NCBI GenBank assembly: GCA_907163375.1
Contig: CAJQUW010002148.1
Coordinates: forward strand, 644,934-708,933
DNA: 64,000 nt
Origin: Prostheceraeus crozeri
Taxonomy: Eukaryota; Platyhelminthes; Polycladida; Euryleptidae
Direction of reading: 5' to 3'
In this document: piece after piece, positions 21,406 to 30,520 of the stretch
Layout: every line of letters begins with the position of its first letter
How positions within the stretch are numbered: the first letter of the stretch is position 1
Program-made: the position numbers and the translations under genes
The notes under the pieces: model-generated
Seen by the model: the letters and a program-made list of their open reading frames with translations, nothing else
The model's database searches: none
Told to the model about the DNA's origin: nothing

Positions 21406-23217
21406 TCACATATCTTCATACACTTCATCAAACACTCCTTGATCATTTTCTACCGGATTGTCAACTTTCGGAGGTATTTTAGGAGGAGTTTTAGTCATAG
21501 GGATTTCAGGGACTTTTCTAGGTGTATTGTCACTTTGATAATTGCCGCTAGGAGTTGAAGAATTTTGGGATCTTCGACAGTAACAAAAGACAAAGATGGC
21601 GACACCAATTAATCCAATAAAGAACATGGCTGCAATTGCTGCAGATAGACCATATATTAAGAAATTTTGATCTGATTTACTTGGTTCCGCTGTTGTCGTT
21701 GTCGGAGTTGTCGTTGTCGGAGTTGTCGCAACCACGCGTTGTTGACATAGATACTTTCCTCTCCCTGTTTCCGTATTCTGAAGAAACCCGGTCTCTGTAT
21801 TCAGCACAAAGTGTGACGAATATCTAGGACTTGAAGGAAAGTCTTTATTCCATGGTTGAAATTTACTTTTCTTGGAAACACGCAAAAATGTTGTATTACT
21901 TTTATGATATTTATATATAATATCTTTGGTGATATCTCTAGTTGTCAATTCTGCACTTTTCAAACTTCTTGTGCATTCGGTATCATTGGCTGTGTAGCAA
22001 ACATCACTGATTAGAACACCACCATCACCACAGGAAGACAACTGTGGCACTCCGCTCAGTCGATATCCGCATAAAAAGTATTTATCTCTAGATTTCGATT
22101 CTCTTTTCGATTTTCTTTTCCACTGACCATCACTTGTCATGTATACATGATCACTTCCACTGATATTATTCGAAACATCTAATTTATGAAATGTTGATGA
22201 CGTATTATCACTGGACCACCTGAGAATGCCATTTTCTCTATTAAAAAATAGTCTTATATCTATGACTTTATCTATTGATTTTCGGATAACATAAAGTTGA
22301 ACAACTGATTGCTCATACTCATTATGTATCGATATCAATGATTTTTTGTGGCATTTATCTTTTGCTTGATACTCTGATGTACCTTCTTCCAAAAGTTTTA
22401 GACACAGGTTATCATAACCATTGTAAGATTCATATCCTTCTATGCATTTTCCTTGAGACCAACTTCCCGAATATCCTCTATTAGAAGGCTTCCTGATTTT
22501 GCCATCAATGGTTCTATTTCTTGAACACAAAACTTGAGCAAATATTTCATTGCTAGCATACCATGACGATTCTTTTCCAGGAAACAAAGACAAATTCCCT
22601 TCTATTCTTTTGAAATACGTGGAATTTTTAACAATAAGAGGAAATGATACATGCTTTCTGATGAAAACTGTCAAAGCAGCAAGCATAAAGTCTTCTATTT
22701 TTCCGACATGCTCATTCGGTCTTTTACATGCCATTTCAATATCTTGCTTTGATTGTAATCGCTGCCCATGAGTGACACGATAACAGTTCTTTCCAATATG
22801 GAAATATTCATCAGGACAATGACCAGCATATTGCCATGTATCGCGAGTACAATTGAATCTAAAACGCGAGGAGCACGATTTCAGTTCACAGCCATTAACA
22901 CCAGTGATAACACATTCATTTTTAGAGCATTTATTGCACTTTGGATTTTTGGAATGACATTTTTGCCCATACCAGATCATTCCGCCTGACCTTGCTCCTG
23001 AGAAAGTTCCATTCAGTTGACCGCCTTGACTATTGCAAATCATCTTCGCATTCTTCCAGTGCGTAGGACGAGCTGAAGAAAAAACACACTTGCCGTCTCC
23101 TTCGGAAACATATTTCGATTCTCCACAAGCGAGTTTCTTGATACCAGCGTTTGCTGATTCATAAGATGCGTAGGCATTGATCATCAAAACGAAGTTTAAT
23201 AAAATCAAATTCAGCAT
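21406..23217 (-). CDS. Single-pass receptor with C-type-lectin-like modules
   Basis: An uninterrupted 603-codon ORF. The first ATG (23,217) gives a signal peptide, MLNLILLNFVLMINAYAS. The extracellular part has about four cysteine-bounded modules (roughly residues 31-125, 134-235, 262-388 and 401-494). The third is most like a C-type lectin fold, with LCLKLLEEG, a KDKCHKKSLISIHNEYEQSVV helix, ILRWSSD and a closing YFLCGY. A threonine-rich stalk (about 498-509) precedes one membrane span (about 519-547, LIYGLSAAIAAMFFIGLIGV). The 56-residue tail has proline clusters (PPKIPPK) and ends FDEVYEDM. Calcium-binding EPN/QPD motifs are not evident, so sugar binding is not implied. No intron is seen, unlike BRCA2. 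It may be one of a lineage-specific receptor family; the ligand is unknown. Confidence 0.85.
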   Translation of the reverse strand: MLNLILLNFVLMINAYASYESANAGIKKLACGESKYVSEGDGKCVFSSARPTHWKNAKMICNSQGGQLNGTFSGARSGGMIWYGQKCHSKNPKCNKCSKNECVITGVNGCELKSCSSRFRFNCTRDTWQYAGHCPDEYFHIGKNCYRVTHGQRLQSKQDIEMACKRPNEHVGKIEDFMLAALTVFIRKHVSFPLIVKNSTYFKRIEGNLSLFPGKESSWYASNEIFAQVLCSRNRTIDGKIRKPSNRGYSGSWSQGKCIEGYESYNGYDNLCLKLLEEGTSEYQAKDKCHKKSLISIHNEYEQSVVQLYVIRKSIDKVIDIRLFFNRENGILRWSSDNTSSTFHKLDVSNNISGSDHVYMTSDGQWKRKSKRESKSRDKYFLCGYRLSGVPQLSSCGDGGVLISDVCYTANDTECTRSLKSAELTTRDITKDIIYKYHKSNTTFLRVSKKSKFQPWNKDFPSSPRYSSHFVLNTETGFLQNTETGRGKYLCQQRVVATTPTTTTPTTTTAEPSKSDQNFLIYGLSAAIAAMFFIGLIGVAIFVFCYCRRSQNSSTPSGNYQSDNTPRKVPEIPMTKTPPKIPPKVDNPVENDQGVFDEVYEDM

Positions 23218-23280
23218 CTCTATTCCGTAATGGTAAAGAAATTCGACACGTTCATCATAATGCTTTAATACGAATTGCAA

Positions 23281-24870
23281 GAGAGCGAATCACATCGTTC
23301 AACATGCTTCTGAAAATGTGATTTGCGTTAACTTAAACCATTTAGGTGACTATAACCTGAGATAAGGCGGGAATATCAACACAATAAGGGGTATGGCTAG
23401 TTTATAATTATGCATAGTTCACTGCCAGCGGAGTACAATTCAGACGGAACGAATCATAAAATACAGCAAAACCTCCAATCACGGATTACTAAAAGGAGGA
23501 TACAAAGGCTCTGAATACTACTCCTAATTTCTGGCTGACGTATTTAAGTAACGTGCCCTACTTTGGGCAGCTACGTAGCTCTTTGTCAGTAAATCAAGCT
23601 TAAATTTATTTGCAGTAATAACACAGAACTTGTAAAAACGAGATTTAGATAACATTTTAGTTGGTAAAGGATAACCATAAAAATAAAATTCATTCTATCA
23701 AACAATATGTAAAGCTGTAATTCTGTCTTTTCGCATAAAAATCATTGATTTGCAGCCATAATGTGGACATGGTGAAGTTCTCTCGAGCACATTTTTATAA
23801 AAATTTAATTAGTTTTCTATGCTATTGTTGTATATTAAATATATTAATTTTCGTCATCGGTCAAGGCATTCAACAGACTTTGACGATCTCTAACGGCAAC
23901 TTCCGCCAGTTGTACATTCATGCCAACGGACAGTTGCTGAGGTCTTTCAATACTCGATAGGATAAAGAATGACGCTAAATGTATATAAAGTGACGGGCGA
24001 ATCATTTTCCATTGAACACTCAATTCAACTGTATTCGCGTCAGTGCCTCTGACTTCAAACCCTCCGATTTGATGGCGTTCTATTTTTCAAATGCCTCTCT
24101 GTTGTAAGAGTTAGAAAATTGCATCAGGGTTCGTTGACATTCTGATTTTTAAAGCTATTACTTCCAAAATTCTTTGCTAACTGTCGTTACGTCTGAAAAT
24201 TATTTATATTACATATATAACGATAAGCCTATATAAAATTAATTAAAATGATGCTAAGTGACCACTTGATTATTTGTGTATCAATAACTGCGATTGATTT
24301 TAAGACATTTTATAACTGCCATCTCTTCCCGGTAACTACAAATTAAGGCACATAGCACATAGCACACAATGACAAACTAGATCTATATAAAGTGTTTGCC
24401 ACAGACGCCCGATCGACATTTTCACGCCAAACCCTAAACTCAGTCAAACTCACTGAAGTTTTAAGTTTCTGACCGTTAGCAAAACTGACTGTCAAAAGCT
24501 GCTGTTTCATTTTAAGTATATGACGGCAAGTAGAACTACCAGTAGAAAACTGAAGTCTTACTGAAGCTTTTTCCAATGGAAATTACTGAGTTTTTCCGAG
24601 TTCAGAGGTAGCTTTACTTCACTTCCCTAAGTTGGACATAACTAAGCATTTCCGAGTTGTGAATACTTGCGAAATGAATATAAAAAGAAAGACGCTTGAA
24701 GAATTTGTAACGTACAGCACTAAATATCAAGGTAAAAAGAGACAAAGGAATAAGAATTTCTAATTTCACGTAAAATTTTTGATTGAATTAAATTCTAAAT
24801 TCTATCTTCAAATTCTCATTGAATTTGAATAATTATGAAAACATAAATAATGCTGAAAAGCAATTATAGC
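23281..24870. other. Upstream region of the receptor gene
   Basis: A plus-strand ORF at 23,772-23,960 (MVKFSRAHFYKNLISFLCYC, then a short secreted-looking stretch) follows a TTTGCAG acceptor-like site, but it has no recognised homology and could be chance. Nothing else is defensible. Confidence 0.3.
23401..23406 (-). promoter_or_regulatory. Possible TATA box of the receptor gene
   Basis: TATAAA on the minus strand, 184 bases upstream of the receptor's ATG. Position fits, but the sequence is AT-rich so chance is likely. Confidence 0.22.
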
Positions 24871-24888
24871 TTACTTACTTCCACGTTT

Positions 24889-25052
24889 TTCGTCTTTGTC
24901 CACGTTGAATGAGGTCAGATTAATTAGAAGCAAAGGAGAAATCAAAGGAATTCCCAAATAATTATCAATAATTTCAACTAGCTCGAAAACTCGACAGCTG
25001 ACCACCTGACATCCAAGTGGTTGAAATTTGATCATACTTTCGTCGGGTATCC
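24889..25052 (-). CDS. Candidate host exon of unknown gene
   Basis: A minus-strand open stretch between an acceptor-like CCTCACCTCAG and a consensus donor GTAAGTAAG. One frame reads RIPDESMIKFQPLGCQVV, then FELVEIIDNYLGIPLISPLL and LINLTSFNVDKDEKRG. It looks like ordinary protein sequence and lies just outside the left end of the repeat starting at 25,176. I do not recognise the family, and no neighbouring exon could be joined to it. It may be an exon of a gene extending into the unassigned region between this site and the receptor gene, or a chance ORF. Confidence 0.25.
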
Positions 25053-25479
25053 TGCTGAGGTGAGGGACCAACTTCAAGTTTGTATATGCAATCTACTGAG
25101 CATTAATAATTGATTTGACACATCTTGAGTGACTAAAGTGGAATGAATGAACGTGTAAATTGATAATGAAATATGCAGGGCTGCCACTCTTATCAAAAAT
25201 AAAAACCGGAAAGTCAAATCGGAATGGGCCCCTAAATTACGTAGTCGTGGGCCCCTCAAAGTAAGAGACTTACGATTATTCGATATCACACAACCCGGTA
25301 AATTTTGAAAGCGTTAAAGCAGAAATTGGGTCTCTTCTAGTAAAGATGCTTCTGAATCGTCACAGTTAGCAAGTAAATATATTTAATTATTACTGATGCT
25401 TATTCAATAATTAGCTTCATCAAGGTGCACTAGAAGACATGACTCGAGCAGCTACTATTTTCAGGAGAACCGTTTTCAA

Positions 25480-26110
25480 AGGTTAGACAGAGTATACTAC
25501 AAAGACCCCTCTACCCTCGCCCTAATGCAAAATCAGCATGAAGTTATTGAACGATTGACGATTTGAGCTCGATATAAAGACTGCATATTATCGAATAATC
25601 TATGGATAATCTATGGAGGCCTATGGATGATTTTACTTAACTGATTCAAAGACAACTTTCTTCATTTCGATCAAATATTTTACATTCAAATTTTGTAATG
25701 CAGTATTTCTCGTGCAGCTTTGCCATTTTCTATTAATCGTGCCATGACGTCACACGGTGCAAGATCCCGTCTTTATTGTGAAGAATTTTCATGATACCAT
25801 TAGGAAATTGCTATTCAGCTGTTCTACGTTTGGAAGACCGCTTCAGCAGAGCGGTCTGGTCACAGCAAATGTCTTCATACAAAATACATGGTCAGCGCGA
25901 TTTAAATGCTTGGGCAAGCCGTTTTCTTTGAGAGAGCCATCATTCTTTCGAGAAATCGTGAATGTGTAGTAAAATCTTCCTTTCTATGCTGCATAAAATA
26001 TACCGAGTGTCATGAAGGATGGACTATCTTCATGCAGGATGGAATGCCAGCGCACTATTACAGACCCATCGTAAATTATTTAAACAGCAATTCTACTAAA
26101 TCCATGGGAT
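25480..26110 (+). pseudogene. Mariner-type transposase remnant in copy A
   Basis: Decayed sequence ending EGWTIFMQDGMPAHYYRPIVNYLN, close to the FQQDGAPAHY motif around the second catalytic aspartate of mariner/Tc-type transposases. The matching block in copy B (54,150-54,740) reads IFMQDGVPAHYYRPIVNYLN. Both copies contain it, so it entered the family before the two copies separated. Frames are broken throughout, and the third catalytic motif (SPDL-x-P) is not visible in either. It could be the family's own ancestral coding region or a mariner inserted early. Confidence 0.5.
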
Positions 26111-26339
26111 GAGAACGCGGTGTCAGAAAAAAATCCGGAAGATATCTTCTAGGGACCCAAACGTTACCTTTTCTTGGGCCCATTTTCAGTTTTGATATGA
26201 TTACAAGTAATCCAAGATTCAATTTAAATAGTATTGAATCTTTATGCGCCTACACATTATATACCATATGCTGCGACTAAAAATACATTGATTATTAGTG
26301 CATTAAGGCCATAGATAATAATAAATTAGAGCTCAACCA

Positions 26340-26596
26340 TTTTGAGGCAAAGTATCGCAGACAAAACCTCCAGCCTTTTATGTGTGTAACTAGTAGAGCT
26401 TTGATGTTTTTAAAGCGCCACAGGCGAAGCCTGCACCTTTTTGAGAGTATGACTAGTTCAATTTTGATGTTTCATAAAGAGCCGCACGCAAAACGTAGAG
26501 CCGTTTGGGAGTGCAACTAGTAGGGTTTTGATGTTTTATAAAGCGCCGCAGGAGAAGCCTCCACCCTTTTTGGAGTGCAACGAGTAGAATTTTGAT
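26340..26596. repeat. About 64-bp tandem repeat, left block
   Basis: Roughly four diverged units of the form AACTAGTAGAATTTTGATG, then TTTTATAAAGCGCCGCAGG, CGAAGCCTCCACC and TTTTTGGAGTGC. The last unit is cut by the Penelope-like insertion and resumes at 30,456. Two more units lie at 31,497-31,615. Confidence 0.8.
26585..26596. repeat. 12-bp target-site duplication (left) of the Penelope-like element
   Basis: TAGAATTTTGAT here and at 30,456-30,467 flank the element. Confidence 0.8.
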
Positions 26597-26684
26597 CTGA
26601 AGATGCAGTGCGCGGTTCCTTTCATATTCTTCAAGCAACGGAGGGAAAACCACGATTGACCGGTGTAGTCGTATTTAATTCAGC

Positions 26685-26718
26685 GACAAGTTTCGACCGG
26701 TGCTTCGGTCCTGTTCAC
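26685..26718 (-). ncRNA. Hammerhead-like motif, PLE-1 left arm
   Basis: Mirror copy of the motif at 30,369-30,402; see that entry. Confidence 0.5.
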
Positions 26719-26911
26719 GCAAACTGGCACATCAAATGCTGCCTTGATAACAATTCACAGTACATAAATGAGAGAGGTAAAACGTGACCTTCAGTTCACG
26801 TGCACTAGACATTAAAATGACCTTCCTAAAATATAAGAAGCAAATAATGACTTCTACTGACTAAAATAATAGTAATATGAAAGAATGTCTAAAAATGATA
26901 CAGAAGCAAAA

Positions 26912-27861
26912 TCACTTAGAGACTAATCGTGTCCATGTGTCATCCACCACACACTTCACTCTGTTTGAGGAACCGAGCTTCTTTGTCCACCATGCCTCCT
27001 TGAATATTCTCTTCTTATACCATGACTGCTCCCTGTCCAGTGTAGTCGCCGCCTCCCAGTCCATGGTGTGACCCGTCTTCATAACATGTGCAGATATTTC
27101 TGAGCATTCGACATTCATGTTCCTCACCATTCTTTTGTGCTCCTTGACCCGCTGCTCCAAAGTTCTTCCAGACTCGCCAACGTATGTCCACTGGCATCCC
27201 ATACACCTTATTTGGTACACAACACCCAAATGTACTCTCCCCTCCTGACGCTTTCTTACCAATCGGTCAGCCAACCTGCAAACCGGTCTGCCAGTCACTC
27301 TCCTTCCAAGTCCACCAAGAATCTTGGATATCCTCTCGTAGACCCCTGGGTAATATGGTAACGAATACCTTGGACCTTCATGCAACTCCTCCTCCTTCCT
27401 TCCACTAGACTTCCCCATGACCAAGAGATCACTTCGCCGGTAACCTCTGCGCGTCAAATCACGTCTAATTCTTCTGCGTTCATTTTTCTTCTCCCCAACC
27501 GAACAAATCTGGTCCACCCTTCTGTCGAGAGAACCAACAACTCCGCGAAACACCGATTTCGGATGACACGAGTTTCTTTCCAAATAACTGTTACGGTGCG
27601 TGTTTTTCCTGAATACTCCGAACACCACTCCCTCACGACTTCTCCTTATTGCAATATCTAAAAACGGCAAAACCCCATCGCTTTCTTGTTCCACCGTAAA
27701 TTTAATCGAAGGTCTCAAGGAATTCAAGAAATCAAGATATTCCTGAACATCCTTTGGGTCTCCTTTGAAGCGCGCCAGTATATCGTCAATATATCTCATC
27801 CAAACATCTGGCACTCGCAGCCCCCTCAATAGCCCTTCACGTAACGCCATCTCTTCAAAAT
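26912..27861 (-). pseudogene. 5'-truncated PLE ORF in the inverted arm
   Basis: The last 312 codons of the PLE-1 protein in inverted orientation, starting within the reverse transcriptase just before MRYIDDIL and running through the GIY-YIG domain to the same stop codon. No change from the main copy was seen. It lacks the N-terminal region and most of the palm and so cannot make a working enzyme. It is the product of template switching or twin priming at insertion, a structure known in this class of retroelement. The junction with the main copy is at about 27,862-27,867 with a few bases of shared sequence. Confidence 0.9.
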
Positions 27862-27886
27862 AAAACAGAGAAGACGTTTGGACTTT

Positions 27887-30175
27887 ATGAAAGAGTGTCG
27901 ACGGAGCAGGACTGCCCCATCATCCTTACGTTTCAAGTTGCCTGGAGCATTTAATCATTGCCGGGTTTTGAAGTGGAGGATACAGAAGGAGATGATCGGC
28001 ATGACAATCGGAAAGATCAGAAGGGAGATGGAGGCCTTATCGCCGATTTTGGCAATGCGGTGGAGTTGTTTACGAGACATGGTGAGAAGTGAGGATCTGA
28101 TGCTGAGGATGGCGGACTACGTGGATTCGGCGGTGGAGGTATGGCGAGAGCGTGAGGAGGAGACCTTGCGAAGGAGGCTGGAATGGAGACGGAGGCAGGA
28201 GTTCAAGCTACTGGACGTCTCTGAAGAAAAGGACGGTGACACGCAGGAGGAGAAGAGATCTGATAAGCTGGTCGTGAACCTAAGTGACAGGGATTTGTCA
28301 ACGACGGAGGAGCAGGTTTTGAGCAAAGGGTTGAATTTTGCCATGACTCCGGCTAAGATTGACTACAGGGACCTGGTAGCCGACGTTGAGTCTGCCTTGG
28401 ATGGCTTGAGCAGTGGAGAGGCTGCATGGGCCAGGAGAGAGGTGGCGAAGGTCTTGGAGGGCTATAGGAGGGGCGAGTCAAATTTATCAAGAGAGGAGAG
28501 CGAGGCTGTTGAAGACTTGGCGCGCTTGAAGGATGTCAAGATCCTACAGGCGGACAAGGGTGGAGCGGTGGTGTTGATGAACAAGATGGAGTATGATGAG
28601 AAGTTGAGGATCCTGATAGAGTCTGGCCCTTACGAGAGTGTGAATACGGACCCTGGTCAGAAGTATAGGAAGGAACTGATGGAGATTTTGAGGGAAGCGA
28701 AGAGATCTGGAAGACTCGGTTATGGAGAATATAACAGGATTTGTCCGACGCATTTTCAGAGGCCGTATATTTTTGGCAATCCGAAGGTTCATAAGGCTGG
28801 CAACCCGTTGAGACCAATAGTGAGCATGGTCGGGACGCTTTTCGCTGGGATCAGTAGATATTTGGCCGATGTTCTGGCACCATATGGAAAGGATGGGAAT
28901 TCATATGTCGCGAATTCTGCTGACGTCGTTACCAGGATACAGAAAATTGAGGATTTTGTAGATGGGCGATTGGTCAGCTACGACGTGGATAGTCTGTTTA
29001 CCAGCATACCGGTTGGTGAGAGTCTGGAGGTGGTACGTGACCGATTGTTTGGGGACCCCTATATTGCAGAAAGGTCCAAGTTACGCGTGAGTGAATTGGT
29101 TGAGCTGGTTAGGTTTTGCCTCACGAGATGTTATTTTGTTTTTGAAGGCGGTGTTTACATACAGAATGATGGAATAGCAATGGGAAGCAGTCTCAGTGTT
29201 GTGGTGGCCAATGTCTACATGTTTCATTTTGAAGAGATGGCGTTACGTGAAGGGCTATTGAGGGGGCTGCGAGTGCCAGATGTTTGGATGAGATATATTG
29301 ACGATATACTGGCGCGCTTCAAAGGAGACCCAAAGGATGTTCAGGAATATCTTGATTTCTTGAATTCCTTGAGACCTTCGATTAAATTTACGGTGGAACA
29401 AGAAAGCGATGGGGTTTTGCCGTTTTTAGATATTGCAATAAGGAGAAGTCGTGAGGGAGTGGTGTTCGGAGTATTCAGGAAAAACACGCACCGTAACAGT
29501 TATTTGGAAAGAAACTCGTGTCATCCGAAATCGGTGTTTCGCGGAGTTGTTGGTTCTCTCGACAGAAGGGTGGACCAGATTTGTTCGGTTGGGGAGAAGA
29601 AAAATGAACGCAGAAGAATTAGACGTGATTTGACGCGCAGAGGTTACCGGCGAAGTGATCTCTTGGTCATGGGGAAGTCTAGTGGAAGGAAGGAGGAGGA
29701 GTTGCATGAAGGTCCAAGGTATTCGTTACCATATTACCCAGGGGTCTACGAGAGGATATCCAAGATTCTTGGTGGACTTGGAAGGAGAGTGACTGGCAGA
29801 CCGGTTTGCAGGTTGGCTGACCGATTGGTAAGAAAGCGTCAGGAGGGGAGAGTACATTTGGGTGTTGTGTACCAAATAAGGTGTATGGGATGCCAGTGGA
29901 CATACGTTGGCGAGTCTGGAAGAACTTTGGAGCAGCGGGTCAAGGAGCACAAAAGAATGGTGAGGAACATGAATGTCGAATGCTCAGAAATATCTGCACA
30001 TGTTATGAAGACGGGTCACACCATGGACTGGGAGGCGGCGACTACACTGGACAGGGAGCAGTCATGGTATAAGAAGAGAATATTCAAGGAGGCATGGTGG
30101 ACAAAGAAGCTCGGTTCCTCAAACAGAGTGAAGTGTGTGGTGGATGACACATGGACACGATTAGTCTCTAAGTGA
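27887..30175 (+). CDS. Penelope-like reverse transcriptase with GIY-YIG endonuclease
   Basis: An intact ORF of 762 codons from the ATG at 27,887; the frame is open upstream to the junction, so the true N-terminus may be longer. The N-terminal part is basic and helical. LQADKGGAVVLMNK (about residue 220) is the conserved DKG block of Penelope proteins. The reverse transcriptase follows: RPIVSM, SYDVDSLFTSIP (first catalytic aspartate), GIAMGSSLSVVVANVYM, WMRYIDDIL (about 469) and LPFLDIAI. The GIY-YIG domain is at the C-terminus: GVVYQIRCMGCQWTYVGESGR (about 658-678) with RVKEHKR after it. The protein would copy its RNA at a nicked target in the nucleus. All key motifs are present, so the copy may be active. 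Confidence 0.93.
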   Translation: MKECRRSRTAPSSLRFKLPGAFNHCRVLKWRIQKEMIGMTIGKIRREMEALSPILAMRWSCLRDMVRSEDLMLRMADYVDSAVEVWREREEETLRRRLEWRRRQEFKLLDVSEEKDGDTQEEKRSDKLVVNLSDRDLSTTEEQVLSKGLNFAMTPAKIDYRDLVADVESALDGLSSGEAAWARREVAKVLEGYRRGESNLSREESEAVEDLARLKDVKILQADKGGAVVLMNKMEYDEKLRILIESGPYESVNTDPGQKYRKELMEILREAKRSGRLGYGEYNRICPTHFQRPYIFGNPKVHKAGNPLRPIVSMVGTLFAGISRYLADVLAPYGKDGNSYVANSADVVTRIQKIEDFVDGRLVSYDVDSLFTSIPVGESLEVVRDRLFGDPYIAERSKLRVSELVELVRFCLTRCYFVFEGGVYIQNDGIAMGSSLSVVVANVYMFHFEEMALREGLLRGLRVPDVWMRYIDDILARFKGDPKDVQEYLDFLNSLRPSIKFTVEQESDGVLPFLDIAIRRSREGVVFGVFRKNTHRNSYLERNSCHPKSVFRGVVGSLDRRVDQICSVGEKKNERRRIRRDLTRRGYRRSDLLVMGKSSGRKEEELHEGPRYSLPYYPGVYERISKILGGLGRRVTGRPVCRLADRLVRKRQEGRVHLGVVYQIRCMGCQWTYVGESGRTLEQRVKEHKRMVRNMNVECSEISAHVMKTGHTMDWEAATTLDREQSWYKKRIFKEAWWTKKLGSSNRVKCVVDDTWTRLVSK

Positions 30176-30368
30176 TTTTGCTTCTGTATCATTTTTAGAC
30201 ATTCTTTCATATTACTATTATTTTAGTCAGTAGAAGTCATTATTTGCTTCTTATATTTTAGGAAGGTCATTTTAATGTCTAGTGCACGTGAACTGAAGGT
30301 CACGTTTTACCTCTCTCATTTATGTACTGTGAATTGTTATCAAGGCAGCATTTGATGTGCCAGTTTGC

Positions 30369-30402
30369 GTGAACAGGACCGAAGCACCGGTCGAAACTTG
30401 TC
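30369..30402 (+). ncRNA. Hammerhead-ribozyme-like motif, PLE-1 right arm
   Basis: GTGAACAG, a 5-bp stem GACCG/CGGTC closing a 6-base loop, then GAAAC, TT and GTC. Flanking AGTTTGC and GC(T)GAATT could form stem I with one bulge. This follows the hammerhead order (CUGANGA, stem II, GAAA, short stem III, GUC). At two core positions that pair with each other, C3 and G8, the bases are swapped to G and C. Minimal hammerhead variants are known in the flanking repeats of Penelope-like elements. Cleavage activity is not shown by sequence. Confidence 0.55.
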
Positions 30403-30455
30403 GCTGAATTAAATACGACTACACCGGTCAATCGTGGTTTTCCCTCCGTTGCTTG

Positions 30456-30520
30456 TAGAATTTTGATGTTTTATAAAGAGCTGCAGACAAAACCTCCAGG
30501 CTATTGGGATAGACCTCTGA
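30456..30520. repeat. About 64-bp tandem repeat, unit right of PLE-1
   Basis: Continues the tandem array cut at 26,596. It begins with the duplicated TAGAATTTTGAT. Confidence 0.75.

Larger units (their letters stand above)
26597..30455 (+). mobile_element. Penelope-like element with inverted 3' copy (PLE-1)
   Basis: The main copy (about 27,863-30,455, plus strand) has one long intact ORF. A 5'-truncated second copy (26,632-27,861, minus strand) lies head to head with it, and its sequence reappears at 29,226-30,455 as a 1230-bp inverted repeat. I saw no differences between the arms in the stretches compared, including 312 identical codons. The 35 bases at 26,597-26,631 are extra, adjoining the inverted copy. 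A 12-bp target-site duplication flanks the whole. Partial direct or inverted copies (pseudo-LTRs) are typical of Penelope-like elements. The near-identity suggests a recent insertion. Confidence 0.92.

Noticed and set aside
23772-23960. Small secreted-looking plus-strand ORF after a TTTGCAG site
   Set aside because: No homology recognised, and the receptor gene's upstream region is AT-rich, so chance is likely.
27137-27661. Several plus-strand ORFs in the PLE-1 left arm
   Set aside because: They are antisense to the truncated Penelope ORF and recur as mirror images in the right arm.
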